Assembly: GCF_024273235.1 (NCBI RefSeq)
Contig: NZ_JANBVH010000002.1
Coordinates: 157,375 to 221,374 of the forward strand
DNA from: Sphingomonas faeni
Lineage (GTDB): Bacteria > Pseudomonadota > Alphaproteobacteria > Sphingomonadales > Sphingomonadaceae
Direction: 5' to 3'
DNA: 64,000 nt
A program made the translations under genes and the position numbers. Below are positions 17,258-25,793 of this stretch, one piece after another. Below the pieces are notes generated by a model. That model searched no databases, was not told the origin of the DNA, and worked only from the letters and a program-made list of their open reading frames with translations. Positions within the stretch are counted from its first letter, which is position 1, and each line of letters opens with the position of its first letter.

Positions 17258-17386
17258 CCAATCCTCCCCCGCAAGGGGGAGGTGGCGCCGAAGGCGAAGG
17301 AGGGGGAGGACACGAAACAGAGGTCTCCCTTACCGCCCCCTCCGTCTGGCAAGCGCCAGCCACCTCCCCCTGGCGGGGGAGGATCG
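17258..17386. repeat. inverted repeat with GC-rich arms, family F
   Basis: CCTCCCCCGCAAGGGGGAGG and a matching right arm flank a spacer that itself contains GGCGCCGAAGGCG/CGCCAGCC-type pairing. It sits in the 455-base gap 17188-17642. Confidence 0.75.
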
Positions 17387-17471
17387 ATGCGGAGCGACTT
17401 TGCTTGCTGAAGCGCGGACGGTTGGATTGACGAGCGACCGACCCATCGAAAGCCGCGCCGCTCCCAAACTC

Positions 17472-17556
17472 CGTCATCCCAGCGAAAGCTGGGACATTAT
17501 TACGGGGCGTGGGTCATCTGCCTCGTGGGATACCCCAGCTTTCGCTGGGGCGACGG
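17472..17556. repeat. paired inverted repeat, family B
   Basis: A further family-B copy (CCGTCATCCCAGCGAAAGC ... GCTTTCGCTGGGGCGACGG). The remaining bases to 17642 show nothing identifiable. Confidence 0.88.
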
Positions 17557-17642
17557 TTGTTTCGGTCAACTGCACAGACACGGCCGACAGCGCCGTTTCA
17601 AAGATGGCAGTGACTACCTCGGCATCGCAGCCACCCCCGCAT

Positions 17643-18779
17643 CTACCGCATCAATCCGGCAGCGCGGAGGGCGTTCTCGATCGTCGCCTGAATACCAACG
17701 GGTGCCTTAGCGCGAGGCTTGGACGCAGGTTTCGGCGAAACCGGGATCGCGATCTTCGCGACCCGTTCGACCGGCGCCGGCTTGGCCACCGTTTCCGCCT
17801 TAGCCGCCGTCTCCGCCTTCGCCGCCGCGACCAGCCCCCAAGACCTTGCGATCACCGCCGTGCTCGAAATCCCGACATCGAGCATGAACGGCCCCGCGGC
17901 CCCCAGCCGGTCGCCGCGCAATGGGTCGATCGGCGTTCCGTGGCCCATGCCCGGCACGGTCCAGTCCTCGACGACGTCGCGTCCCTGCGCATCCGACCAG
18001 ATCCGGTGGACCGAGGTTCCTAACCGCTCCGTGCGCACCGCGCTCGCGTCGACGCCGTGGATGCCGCGCCATTGCCGTGCGATCGTGTCCGCATTCGCCA
18101 CGCTGACCGTCGCGTCCGCGCCGCCGTGCCAGATCGCCAGCGTCGGCCAGCGTCCGTCATGCCCGCGCGAGCCGCTGCGGACGGCGTCGACCAGTGCGGT
18201 GTCGCTGGTGTCGCCGTGCCCGCGCATCCGGTCGAGCGCCTGCGACACGCCGGTCGCGGTGCCGTAGGCGAGGCCGCCGATCACCGCGCCGCCCGCGAAC
18301 AGGTCCGGTCGGGTCGCCAGCATCGCCATCGTCATTGCGCCGCCCGCCGACAGCCCGGTGACGTAAACGCGGCTGCGATCGAGATCGTGGCGGGCGATCA
18401 TCGTCTCGGTCATCTGCGCGATCGATTCCGCCTCGCCGCCGGCTTGCGCGGTGTCCTCGGACGCGAACCAGTTGAAGCAGCGATTGGGATTGTTCGCGCG
18501 CGTCTGCTCGGGAAACAGCAGCGCGAAACCGGCACGATCCGCGAGCTTCGACCAGCCCGACCCGTTGTCGTAGCTCGCTGCGGTCTGCGTGCAGCCGTGC
18601 AGGACGACGACCAGAGCCGCGCCCGGTGACAAGTCCTTGGGCACGTAGCTGTAGCCGAGCAGAGCGCCCGGATTGGTCCCGAACTCGGTCAGCGACGCCA
18701 GGCGGCTCGGCGCGGTGTCGCGCGGCGTCGGGGCCCCGGCACGCGCCATGCGGGCGATGGTATCGGCGATGTTTCTCAC
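17643..18779 (-). CDS. PHB-depolymerase-family esterase
   Basis: 378 residues of the alpha/beta-hydrolase family that includes extracellular PHB depolymerases and feruloyl esterases (LpqC/esterase_phb type). It shows the oxyanion region VVVLHGCTQTAASYD, the lipase box GLSAGGAM, and the late catalytic residues near HGGADATV and GMGHGTPID. An Ala/Lys-rich tail (AKAETAAKAETVAKPAP) follows. No clear signal peptide is seen, so it may act inside the cell. The GTG at 18779 is used; ATG 18749 is the alternative. A PhaR-type palindrome lies 71 bases upstream. Confidence 0.85.
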   Translation of the reverse strand: MRNIADTIARMARAGAPTPRDTAPSRLASLTEFGTNPGALLGYSYVPKDLSPGAALVVVLHGCTQTAASYDNGSGWSKLADRAGFALLFPEQTRANNPNRCFNWFASEDTAQAGGEAESIAQMTETMIARHDLDRSRVYVTGLSAGGAMTMAMLATRPDLFAGGAVIGGLAYGTATGVSQALDRMRGHGDTSDTALVDAVRSGSRGHDGRWPTLAIWHGGADATVSVANADTIARQWRGIHGVDASAVRTERLGTSVHRIWSDAQGRDVVEDWTVPGMGHGTPIDPLRGDRLGAAGPFMLDVGISSTAVIARSWGLVAAAKAETAAKAETVAKPAPVERVAKIAIPVSPKPASKPRAKAPVGIQATIENALRAAGLMR

Positions 18780-18849
18780 GTGAATCGAGCCTTTCGTCGC
18801 AGGCGTACTCAGCCGCGATCTTATCTCAACGTCGCATGTACATCATTTG

Positions 18850-18866
18850 TTGCTGCAGTGCAGCAA
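18850..18866 (-). promoter_or_regulatory. PhaR-type operator palindrome
   Basis: TTGCTGCAGTGCAGCAA is a perfect 8+1+8 palindrome. It contains CTGC-N3-GCAG, the TGC-rich core described for PhaR binding in Paracoccus. It lies upstream of the PHB-depolymerase-like gene and just after bioA. No T-run follows on the bioA strand, which argues against a terminator. Confidence 0.55.
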
Positions 18867-18877
18867 AAACGTCAGCC

Positions 18878-20131
18878 TCAGTGTCGGATCGCGTCGCATG
18901 CTTCGGCTATCGCGGCATAGATCCGGTCGAGATCGGTGTCGTCGATGCAATAAGGCGGCATCACGTAGACGGTGTTGCCGAGCGGGCGGAGCAACAGGTC
19001 GCGCTCGCCGAAGAAGGCGAGCAGGCGTGGGCCGATCTGCGAGAGATAGCCGTCCTCGCCGCGCAGCTCGACCGCGGTGATGGTGCCGATCTGGCGCGCG
19101 TTGGCGATGCGGGGGTGCTCGGCAAGTGCCTCCAGTCGCGAGGTTTGGCGTGCGGCGAGATCGGCGATCCGATCGCGCACCGGTTCGTCGCGCCAGATGG
19201 CGAGGTTCGCATTGGCGGCGGCGCAGGCGATCGGGTTGGCGGTGTAGCTCGACGAGTGGAAGAACATCCGCGCGCGGTCGGTGCCGTAATGCGCCTGGTA
19301 GATCGCCTCGGTCGCCATCGTCACCGCAAGCGGGATCGCGCCGCCGGTCAGCCCCTTCGACAGGCACAATATGTCGGGCACCACGCCGGCCTGTTCGCAG
19401 GCGAGCAAGGTGCCGGTGCGGCCCCAGCCGGTCATCACCTCGTCGGCGATGAACAGCACCTCGTGGCGGGCGCAGATCCGCCGCATCTCGGCAAGGATGT
19501 GCGCCGGATAGATGTGCATCCCGCCTGCGCCGAGCAGAAGTGGCTCGACGATGAACGCGGCGGGGTGTGCGGCGCAGGCCTTCTCGAGTGCGTCGAGCGT
19601 GACCTGTTCTTGGCCGGCGGCGGGGAAGGGGATCGTGCCGACGTCGAACAGCAGCGGGGCGTAGGCGCGGTTGTAGACGCCGCGCGCGCCGACCGACATC
19701 GCGCCGATCGTGTCGCCGTGATAGCCGTGCTCCATTACGAGGATGCGGTGGCGGTCCTCGCCGCGATCGAGCCAGTATCCGAGCGCCATCTTCAGCGCGC
19801 ACTCGACGCTGGTCGAGCCTGAGTCCGAGAAGAAGACCCGCGTAAGGTCCGGCGGCATGATCGCGGTCAGGCCCCGCGCGAGGTCTTCGGCGGGCTGATG
19901 CGTCCATCCGGCGAAGATGATCTGGTCGAGCTTGCCCGCCTGCTCCGCGATCGCCGCCATGATCCTGGGGTTGGCGTGGCCATGCGTGGTGACCCACCAG
20001 GACGAGATCGCATCGACGATCCGACGGCCGTCCGATGTGTAGAGTGCGGCGCCGTCGGCATGCGTGACGAGGGGAATCGGCTCGCGAAGGCCGTGCTGCG
20101 TGAAGGGATGCCAGACGGGGGAGTCGCTCAC
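18878..20131 (-). CDS. bioA: adenosylmethionine-8-amino-7-oxononanoate aminotransferase
   Basis: 417 residues of a class-III PLP aminotransferase converting KAPA to DAPA in biotin synthesis, with SAM as amino donor. Typical marks are VWHPFTQ near the start, SSWWVTTHGHANP, FFSDSGSTSVECALKMA, DEVMTGWGRTG and the PLP lysine in LCLSKGLTGG (about residue 259). VWHPFTQ and SSWW are characteristic of BioA rather than related aminotransferases. Its start overlaps the bioD stop by 4 bases. Confidence 0.95.
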   Translation of the reverse strand: MSDSPVWHPFTQHGLREPIPLVTHADGAALYTSDGRRIVDAISSWWVTTHGHANPRIMAAIAEQAGKLDQIIFAGWTHQPAEDLARGLTAIMPPDLTRVFFSDSGSTSVECALKMALGYWLDRGEDRHRILVMEHGYHGDTIGAMSVGARGVYNRAYAPLLFDVGTIPFPAAGQEQVTLDALEKACAAHPAAFIVEPLLLGAGGMHIYPAHILAEMRRICARHEVLFIADEVMTGWGRTGTLLACEQAGVVPDILCLSKGLTGGAIPLAVTMATEAIYQAHYGTDRARMFFHSSSYTANPIACAAANANLAIWRDEPVRDRIADLAARQTSRLEALAEHPRIANARQIGTITAVELRGEDGYLSQIGPRLLAFFGERDLLLRPLGNTVYVMPPYCIDDTDLDRIYAAIAEACDAIRH

Positions 20132-20745
20132 CGGAACGCCTCCAAATCGAAATTCGCGGCGAACGCTTGGGCCAGCGTAGAGGCGTTCAGCGGATCGAGA
20201 CGGGGCAGGCGGCCGAGCCGCCGGACGTCGCCCAGCGACGCGATCGTCGCCTCGCTACCCTCGACCGCGTCGCCGACGAACGCGATGCCGAGGATCGGTA
20301 CGTTCCGGCTGCGCAGTGCTTCGATCGAGAGCAGGCTGTGGTTGATCGTGCCGAGGCCCGTGCGCGCGACGAGCACGACTGGCTTGCCCCAGCGCGCGAA
20401 CAGGTTGGCGAAGATCAGGTCGCGCGTCACCGGCACCATCACGCCGCCGGCGCCCTCGACCACCAGCGGGCCATCGACCTCGGGTAGTATGAGCCGATCG
20501 GGATCGATCGTCACACGGTCGATCTCGGCGGCGAGATGCGGCGAGCACGGCGTCGTCAGCCGGTATGCTTCGGGCACGACGCGGTCCGCGGGGACACCCA
20601 AGGTCACGACCGAAGCCGCATCGCTACCGTCCGCGAGCCCCGCCTGCACCGGCTTCCAGTAGCGCGCGCCGAGCGCGGCGGTCAGCCCGGCGGCGAACAC
20701 CGTCTTGCCGATATCCGTGTCCGTTCCGGTGACGATAATCGTCAT
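20128..20745 (-). CDS. bioD: dethiobiotin synthetase
   Basis: A 205-residue ATP-dependent carboxylase making dethiobiotin from DAPA. The Walker A-like GTDTDIGKTV is at residues 7-16. KPVQAG, LTTPCSPHLAAE and VEGAGGVMVPV line the active site. The ATG at 20745 is fixed by the start motif MTIIVTGTDTD and overlaps the bioF stop. It sits in bioF-bioD-bioA transcriptional order; bioB and bioC are not in this window. Confidence 0.95.
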   Translation of the reverse strand: MTIIVTGTDTDIGKTVFAAGLTAALGARYWKPVQAGLADGSDAASVVTLGVPADRVVPEAYRLTTPCSPHLAAEIDRVTIDPDRLILPEVDGPLVVEGAGGVMVPVTRDLIFANLFARWGKPVVLVARTGLGTINHSLLSIEALRSRNVPILGIAFVGDAVEGSEATIASLGDVRRLGRLPRLDPLNASTLAQAFAANFDLEAFR

Positions 20746-21863
20746 TGCAGCGCCTCCTTCATGACCTCGCCCAAAGCCTCGATATCCGCCGCGGTGGCGT
20801 TCAGCGTCAACGATATCCGCAACCGCGACGTCCCCTGGGGCACCGTCGGCGGCCGGATACCCCGCACGTCGAACCCCGCCGCCTGGATCGCGCCGGCGAC
20901 GTGCATCGTCCGCGCCGCATCGCCGACTATCAGCGGCAGGATCTGCGACCCGGTCGCCGCGACGCCGTACGGCGCCAGCACCCGCTCCGCCGTCGCCACG
21001 AGGTCCCACAGCCGCGCCCGCCGCGCGGGTTCGTCCGCCATGATCCGCAACGCTTCGCCGACCGCCAGCGCCATCAGCGGCGACGGCGCGGTCGAGAAGA
21101 TGAACCCGCGCCCACGATTGACGATGAACGCGCGCATCACCGCCGGGCCACAGAGCAGCGCGCCTTCGCAGCCGAGCGCCTTGCCGCAGGTCCGCAAGGT
21201 GATGACGTTGTCGCGTCCGTCGAGCCCTTCGGCGAGGCCATGGCCATCGGTGCCGAACACCCCGGTGGCGTGCGCCTCGTCGATGAGCAGGATCGCGTCG
21301 TGACGGTCGGCGATCCGCGCGAGATCTGCGAGCGGCGCACGGTCGCCGTCCATGCTGTAGAGGCTCTCGACCGCGATCCACACGCGGCCCTTGCCGCCAG
21401 TCTTCCGCCAGTTGGCGATCACGTCCTCGAATGCGCTCGCGTCATTGTGTTCAGCACTCACGCAGGTCGCCCGTGTCAGCCGCATCCCCTCATGCGCGCT
21501 CGCATGGATCAGGGCGTCGTGTACGATCAGGTCGCCGCGCTGCGGCAGCGTCGCGAACAGGATCGTGTTGGCGATGTACCCGCTGGCGAAGAACAACGCC
21601 GCCTCGGTCCTGAAGAACCGCGCGGCATCCGCCTCCAGGGTTTCATGCTCGGGCGCATTCCCCCGTAACAACCGCGAGCCCCCCGAGCCGACCGGCACGC
21701 CTCTCGACAAAGCCTCGATCATCGCGGCCCGCAGACGATCCGACCCGGCGAGCCCGAGATAGTCGTTCGAGGCGAAGTCGACGCCCGTACGCGGTCGGAG
21801 CGATCGGTACCGGTCGGCGGCGGCCAGCGTGGCGAGGTCTCGTTCCTGGTCGGCGAACATCAT
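20742..21863 (-). CDS. bioF: 8-amino-7-oxononanoate synthase
   Basis: A 373-residue PLP enzyme condensing pimeloyl-ACP/CoA with alanine. It shows DFASNDYLGLA, GSGGSRLLRGN, DEAHATGVFG, and the PLP lysine in TCGKALGCEGA (about residue 229). It is the first gene of the overlapping biotin operon. Upstream lie three 16-bp direct repeats that could carry regulation. Confidence 0.95.
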   Translation of the reverse strand: MMFADQERDLATLAAADRYRSLRPRTGVDFASNDYLGLAGSDRLRAAMIEALSRGVPVGSGGSRLLRGNAPEHETLEADAARFFRTEAALFFASGYIANTILFATLPQRGDLIVHDALIHASAHEGMRLTRATCVSAEHNDASAFEDVIANWRKTGGKGRVWIAVESLYSMDGDRAPLADLARIADRHDAILLIDEAHATGVFGTDGHGLAEGLDGRDNVITLRTCGKALGCEGALLCGPAVMRAFIVNRGRGFIFSTAPSPLMALAVGEALRIMADEPARRARLWDLVATAERVLAPYGVAATGSQILPLIVGDAARTMHVAGAIQAAGFDVRGIRPPTVPQGTSRLRISLTLNATAADIEALGEVMKEALQ

Positions 21864-21930
21864 CGCGCCGCCCTAACCCCAACGCGGCGCGAAGACGATA
21901 GCGGGTCGAGGGGGCGTGGGACTTACCCTG

Positions 21931-21978
21931 CTAGTTTCGAACCCCACTTGTTTCGAACTCCGCTAGATTGGAACTCCG
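21931..21978. repeat. three 16-bp direct repeats upstream of bioF
   Basis: Tandem units CTAGTTTCGAACCCCA, CTTGTTTCGAACTCCG and CTAGATTGGAACTCCG, 68-115 bases before the bioF start. The conserved core is TT(C/G)GAAC. One helical-turn-and-a-half spacing could suit repeated protein binding. It does not match the BioR site (TTATCTATAA) known in other alphaproteobacteria. Confidence 0.6.
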
Positions 21979-21993
21979 ATGACGGCCGCACTC

Positions 21994-22076
21994 CGTCACC
22001 CCAGCGAAAGCTGGGGTATCCCGGTTGGCGGGCGGGCGACCCGAACAAGGAGACCCCAGCTTTCGCTGGGGTGACG
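21994..22076. repeat. paired inverted repeat, family B, twin copy 1
   Basis: An 83-base family-B element whose spacer (GGTTGGCGGGCGGGCGACCC) is almost identical to that of the copy at 22263-22345. The gap 21864-22371 holds these two repeats, the bioF direct repeats and a C-rich stretch; no gene is evident. Confidence 0.9.
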
Positions 22077-22262
22077 GGCGGGGCTGGCGGGGTTGGCGGG
22101 GTTCCGGGGGGTGTGCGGTTGCGGTGAGCGCTACCGCTGTCGCTGTCGCCATTTCGACGCAGCAATTCTGCACCACCACCCTGGAACCCGAACTCCGCGA
22201 CCTAGCCATCCTGCCCCGCGCCTCCTCGCCTCGCCTCGCCGCGCCTCCGCACCCCGTCACCC

Positions 22263-22345
22263 CGTCACCCCAGCGAAAGCTGGGGTATCCCGGTTGGCGA
22301 GCGGGCGACCCGAACGAGGAGACCCCAGCTTTCGCTGGGGTGACG
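22263..22345. repeat. paired inverted repeat, family B, twin copy 2
   Basis: The second 83-base copy, differing from the first by only a few substitutions, including in the spacer. This implies local duplication or conversion of the whole element. Confidence 0.9.
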
Positions 22346-22371
22346 GCCCGAGCCCGTTTTCATAAACGTGA

Positions 22372-23004
22372 CTACGCCTGCAACGCTTCGATAAACCCCC
22401 GCGCCCTTGTGCCGACATCCGCCGCGGTCATCCCTGGCGCATACAGCGCGGAGCCGAGACCGAACCCGGCCGCACCCGCCTTGCGCCACTCGGCCATGAT
22501 CTCCGGCACGACGCCGCCGACGGGGAGCACGCGCGTGTCCTTGGGGAGGACGGCGCGCATCGCCTTCAGTACCGCGGGGCTTGCGGCCTCGGCGGGGAAC
22601 AGCTTCAGCGCCGCCGCGCCTGCCTCCAGTGCCGCGAACGCTTCGGTCGGCGTGGCAATGCCGGGGAGCGCGACATAGCCCTTCTCCGCCGCTGCCGCGA
22701 TCACGCGTACGTTCGCGTTGGGGGCGATGATCAGCGTGCCACCCGCCGCGCCGACCGCCGCCACGTCCTCGACGCGTAGCACCGTGCCCGCACCGACGAC
22801 CGCGCGGCCCTTCAGCGTGCGCGCCAGCCGGGCGATGCTGTCGAGCGGGTCGGGCGAGTTCATCGGCACTTCGAGGATCGTGAAGCCCGCCTCGACCAGT
22901 GCCTCGCCGATCGCCTCGACCTCATCGGGCTTCACGCCGCGCAGGATCGCGATCAGCGGGCATTTCGCGAAGGCGTCGTCAAAGGCTTGGCGGTGCGTGG
23001 TCAT
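22372..23004 (-). CDS. dgoA: 2-dehydro-3-deoxy-6-phosphogalactonate aldolase
   Basis: A 210-residue KDPG/KDPGal-family class I aldolase splitting KDPGal into pyruvate and glyceraldehyde 3-phosphate. It shows CPLIAILRGVKPDEVEAIG, ILEVPMNSP, VGAGTVL, and the Schiff-base lysine in LKLFPAE. Pairing with dgoK points to the galactonate rather than gluconate isomer. The ATG at 23004 overlaps the dgoK stop (ATGA); the open frame upstream is dgoK shadow. Confidence 0.93.
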   Translation of the reverse strand: MTTHRQAFDDAFAKCPLIAILRGVKPDEVEAIGEALVEAGFTILEVPMNSPDPLDSIARLARTLKGRAVVGAGTVLRVEDVAAVGAAGGTLIIAPNANVRVIAAAAEKGYVALPGIATPTEAFAALEAGAAALKLFPAEAASPAVLKAMRAVLPKDTRVLPVGGVVPEIMAEWRKAGAAGFGLGSALYAPGMTAADVGTRARGFIEALQA

Positions 23005-23864
23005 GCTGCAAGATCCTGGATGCGGGTGATGCCGGCCACGAATGCGGCCTGGCTGTCGATATGGTGCGGGGTGCCGCCCAGCGCATCGATCGCGCCGGCA
23101 TAGAGTGCGCCGAGGGCTGGGTCGGCGAGGATGTGAACCGTGGCGCCCGGCTCGATCCGCGCGGCGGTATCCGCACCGATCAGCAGCCCGCTCGCGAACG
23201 AGGCTGCGTGTGCGTCGTCGGCCAGTCCAAGTACGCCACGCGCGCGGATCGCGAAAAGGCTGGCGGCGAGATCGCGCCGTGCCCCCTCGGCGACGCCTTC
23301 GAGAAACGCTGGCCCCAACTCGACGGGGTGGCCGAGCTGTCGCGAGAGCACGCCGTGCGCGCGGAGCAGCGCGAAGAGTTCGCCGGTCATCGCCGTCGTA
23401 AAGCGGGTGATCGCGCCGCCCTCGACGGTCGCCCATTTGCAATGCGTACCGGGCTGGCAGAGGATCGCGTCGGCCGGCACCAGCCCGGCGGCGACCGCGC
23501 CGAGCAACTGCACCTCCTCGCCGCGCATCACGTCGGCATGCAGCCCGTCGCGGTACGACAGCCCCGGCACGATCGCGGTGCGGTCGTCGATCCGGTCGAG
23601 CCCGGCGGCGATCTCGGCAAGACCCGCAGGTGCCGCGACATAGGGCACGCTGCGCCAGCCGATGTTCGATCCGACCATCCCGGCGAGCAGCATCGGCAGG
23701 TCGCCGAGCCGCGTGCGGATACCGGCGACCTCCGCCTCGTATTCGCCCGCAGCGACGTTAGCGGCGCCGCGATCGTCCCGCTCGGACGCGACGACGACGC
23801 CCTCCTCGATCCGGAACGCGCGGCGGTTGCTGGTGCCCCAGTCGACCGCGATAAAAGCATTCAT
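23001..23864 (-). CDS. dgoK: 2-dehydro-3-deoxygalactonokinase
   Basis: 287 residues phosphorylating 2-keto-3-deoxygalactonate. The N-terminal phosphate-binding motif is FIAVDWGTSNRRAF. GMVGSNIGW, PGTHCKWATVEGG and TGELFALLR are typical of DgoK. ATG 23864 has GAGG about 8 bases upstream; ATG 23870 is possible. It is first gene of dgoK-dgoA, divergent from the FadR-type regulator. Confidence 0.93.
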   Translation of the reverse strand: MNAFIAVDWGTSNRRAFRIEEGVVVASERDDRGAANVAAGEYEAEVAGIRTRLGDLPMLLAGMVGSNIGWRSVPYVAAPAGLAEIAAGLDRIDDRTAIVPGLSYRDGLHADVMRGEEVQLLGAVAAGLVPADAILCQPGTHCKWATVEGGAITRFTTAMTGELFALLRAHGVLSRQLGHPVELGPAFLEGVAEGARRDLAASLFAIRARGVLGLADDAHAASFASGLLIGADTAARIEPGATVHILADPALGALYAGAIDALGGTPHHIDSQAAFVAGITRIQDLAA

Positions 23865-23895
23865 CGTCATCACCTCGGCCCCATCGCACCGCGTG

Positions 23896-23907
23896 ATTAT
23901 ACGACAA
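23896..23907 (-). promoter_or_regulatory. dgoK -10 box overlapping a candidate FadR-type operator
   Basis: On the reverse strand TTGTCGTATAAT gives a perfect TATAAT -10 box. The overlapping TTATACGACAA (23897-23907) fits the FadR-subfamily pattern closely and shares 9 of 11 bases with a site before the galactose dehydrogenase gene. Repressor binding here would block the promoter. Confidence 0.5.
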
Positions 23908-23991
23908 ATCAGAGCAGCCGCCATGAAGGATTGCCAATACGGCCTTCAAGGCACGTGACAGCGTGGTTCCGTTGCGCCAGAACCTGCGGCG

Positions 23992-24717
23992 ATGAATATC
24001 GACATGACAGATAATGACAGTCTTCCCGTCGTCGGTGTGACAGGACGTAACCTGACTCACGGCATGCTCGATACGCTGGGGCGCGCGATCGTCACCGGAC
24101 GGTACGAGACGCGTCCATTCCCGACCGAGGCGGAGATCGCCAAGACCCACGGCGTCAGCCGCTCGGTGACGCGCGAGGCGGTCAAGATGCTCACCGCCAA
24201 GGGGCTGGTCAGCGCACGCCCGCGCCAGGGCACCGTGGTGCAGCCGGCAAGCTCGTGGAACCTGTTCGATACCGACGTCCTGCGCTGGACGCTGGAACGC
24301 AAGTTCTCGGTCGAACTGCTGCGCCATTTCAACCAGTTGCGTATCGCGATCGAACCCGAGGCCGCCGCGCTCGCCGCGCGGTTCGGCGATGCGGCGGACG
24401 ACCTCGCGATCCGCAACGGCCTGGAGCAGATGGAGGCGGGCGAAGCCGGGCTGACCGACCCGCTCGAGGCGGATATCGCCTTCCACGTCGCGATCCTGCG
24501 CGCCTCGAAGAACCCGTTCTACGCGCAGTTCCAGTCGGTGGTGTCGACCGCGCTGCGGACCTCGATCCGCTTCACCAACCGTATCAAGGGGCGTTCGGCC
24601 AATATCGCCGACCATGCCGCGGTGGCGGACGCGATCATCGCGCGCAATCCGGAGGCCGCGCGGATCGCGATGTCGCGGATCATCGGCGACGTGCTGATCC
24701 TGATCGGCGAAGCCTGA
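23992..24717 (+). CDS. FadR/GntR-family regulator, probably of galactonate genes
   Basis: 241 residues. An N-terminal winged HTH (FPTEAEIAKTHGVSRSVTREAVKMLTAKGLV; PRQGTVV) is followed by an all-helical FCD effector domain with metal/ligand residues in the late half (DIAFHVAILRASKNPF; IADHAAVADAII). It lies divergent from dgoK-dgoA and upstream of galactose dehydrogenase, so it is DgoR-like by context. The ATG at 23992 is used; 24004 is also possible because neither has a clear ribosome site. Confidence 0.88.
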   Translation: MNIDMTDNDSLPVVGVTGRNLTHGMLDTLGRAIVTGRYETRPFPTEAEIAKTHGVSRSVTREAVKMLTAKGLVSARPRQGTVVQPASSWNLFDTDVLRWTLERKFSVELLRHFNQLRIAIEPEAAALAARFGDAADDLAIRNGLEQMEAGEAGLTDPLEADIAFHVAILRASKNPFYAQFQSVVSTALRTSIRFTNRIKGRSANIADHAAVADAIIARNPEAARIAMSRIIGDVLILIGEA

Positions 24718-24825
24718 CCTGCGGAGTACGCGGGGGAAGTCGGGCTCGCGGCCCAGCGCAGGATCGATACGCGGGCGTGGGTCCGCTCGCACGTTGCCCG
24801 ACAAGGCCGGGGACGGTACGGGCTT

Positions 24826-24836
24826 TGATACGATAA
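24826..24836 (+). promoter_or_regulatory. candidate FadR-type operator before galactose dehydrogenase
   Basis: TGATACGATAA, 16 bases before the gene, matches TTATACGACAA of the dgoK promoter at 9 of 11 positions. The two sites would put both transcription units under the regulator encoded between them. Confidence 0.42.
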
Positions 24837-24851
24837 TCGAGAGGATTTCGA

Positions 24852-25793
24852 ATGGTGATTGAGGCGACATCCCAGCAGCCGATCCGGCTGGCGATCATCG
24901 GTGTCGGCAAGATCGCACGCGACCAGCATCTGCCCGCCATCGCAGCCGATCCCCGGTTCAACCTGGTCGCGGCCGTCAGCCGCAACGCGGTGGTCGATGG
25001 TGTCGCGAACTATCACGATATCGCCGCATTGCTGGCGGATCGAAACGACCTTGATGCGGTGTCGATCTGCACGCCGCCGGTCGGGCGGGCATCGATCGCG
25101 ATGGCGGCGATCGACGCTGGGCTGGACGTGATGATGGAAAAGCCGCCTGCGGCGACGCTGTCCGAGGTGGCGCGGATCGAGGCGCATGCGGTCGTCGCCG
25201 GGCGGACGCTGTTCGCGACATGGCATTCGCGCGAGGCGGCGGGTGTCGCGGCGGCGCGGGCCTGGCTCGCGGATCGCAAGGTCGAGCGCGTGACGATCGA
25301 GTGGCGCGAGGACATCCGCCGTTGGCATCCGGGGCAGGACTGGATCCTGGAAGCGGGCGGGTTCGGCGTGTTCGATCCCGGCATCAACGCCCTGTCGATC
25401 GCGACCAAAATCCTGCCCGGGGCGTGGACCGTGGAGCGCGCGGTCCTTCGCGTGCCAGAGGGGCGGATGTCGCCGCTGTCTGCCGACCTGACGATGATGT
25501 GCGGCGATGTTCCCGCGACCGCCGCCTTCGACTTCCTCCAGGAAGGCCCCCAGCAATGGGATATCGTCGTCGAGACCGATGACGGACGGTTGACGCTGCG
25601 GATGGGCGGATCGATCCTGGATATCGACGGGACGGTCACGGAAGCGCCCGATGCGGAATATGCGGGGCTGTATGCCCGGTTCGAGGACCTCGTGCGGACG
25701 CGCCGAAGCGACGTCGACGTAACGCCGCTCAGGCTGGTCGCGGATGCGTTCCTGGTCGGCAGCCGCGAGACACTTCCGACATTCGCGTGGTGA
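24852..25793 (+). CDS. gal: galactose 1-dehydrogenase (Gfo/Idh/MocA family)
   Basis: 313 residues of an NAD(P)-dependent sugar dehydrogenase. It shows the Rossmann motif IGVGKIARDQHLPAI (about 16-30), the family motif MEKPPAATLSE, and the mid-domain WREDIRRWHPGQDW, which resembles proteobacterial galactose dehydrogenases. It would oxidise D-galactose to galactonolactone, the entry step of the De Ley-Doudoroff route completed by dgoK/dgoA. The lactonase and dehydratase are not here. AGAGGA lies 6 bases before the ATG. Confidence 0.82.
   Translation: MVIEATSQQPIRLAIIGVGKIARDQHLPAIAADPRFNLVAAVSRNAVVDGVANYHDIAALLADRNDLDAVSICTPPVGRASIAMAAIDAGLDVMMEKPPAATLSEVARIEAHAVVAGRTLFATWHSREAAGVAAARAWLADRKVERVTIEWREDIRRWHPGQDWILEAGGFGVFDPGINALSIATKILPGAWTVERAVLRVPEGRMSPLSADLTMMCGDVPATAAFDFLQEGPQQWDIVVETDDGRLTLRMGGSILDIDGTVTEAPDAEYAGLYARFEDLVRTRRSDVDVTPLRLVADAFLVGSRETLPTFAW

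Noticed and set aside
18850..18866. The TTGCTGCA palindrome as a bioA terminator
   Set aside because: On the bioA strand the T-run precedes the hairpin instead of following it.
21931..21978. bioF direct repeats as LexA boxes
   Set aside because: GAAC motifs are 12 bases apart, not the 7 expected for the alphaproteobacterial GTTC-N7-GTTC box.
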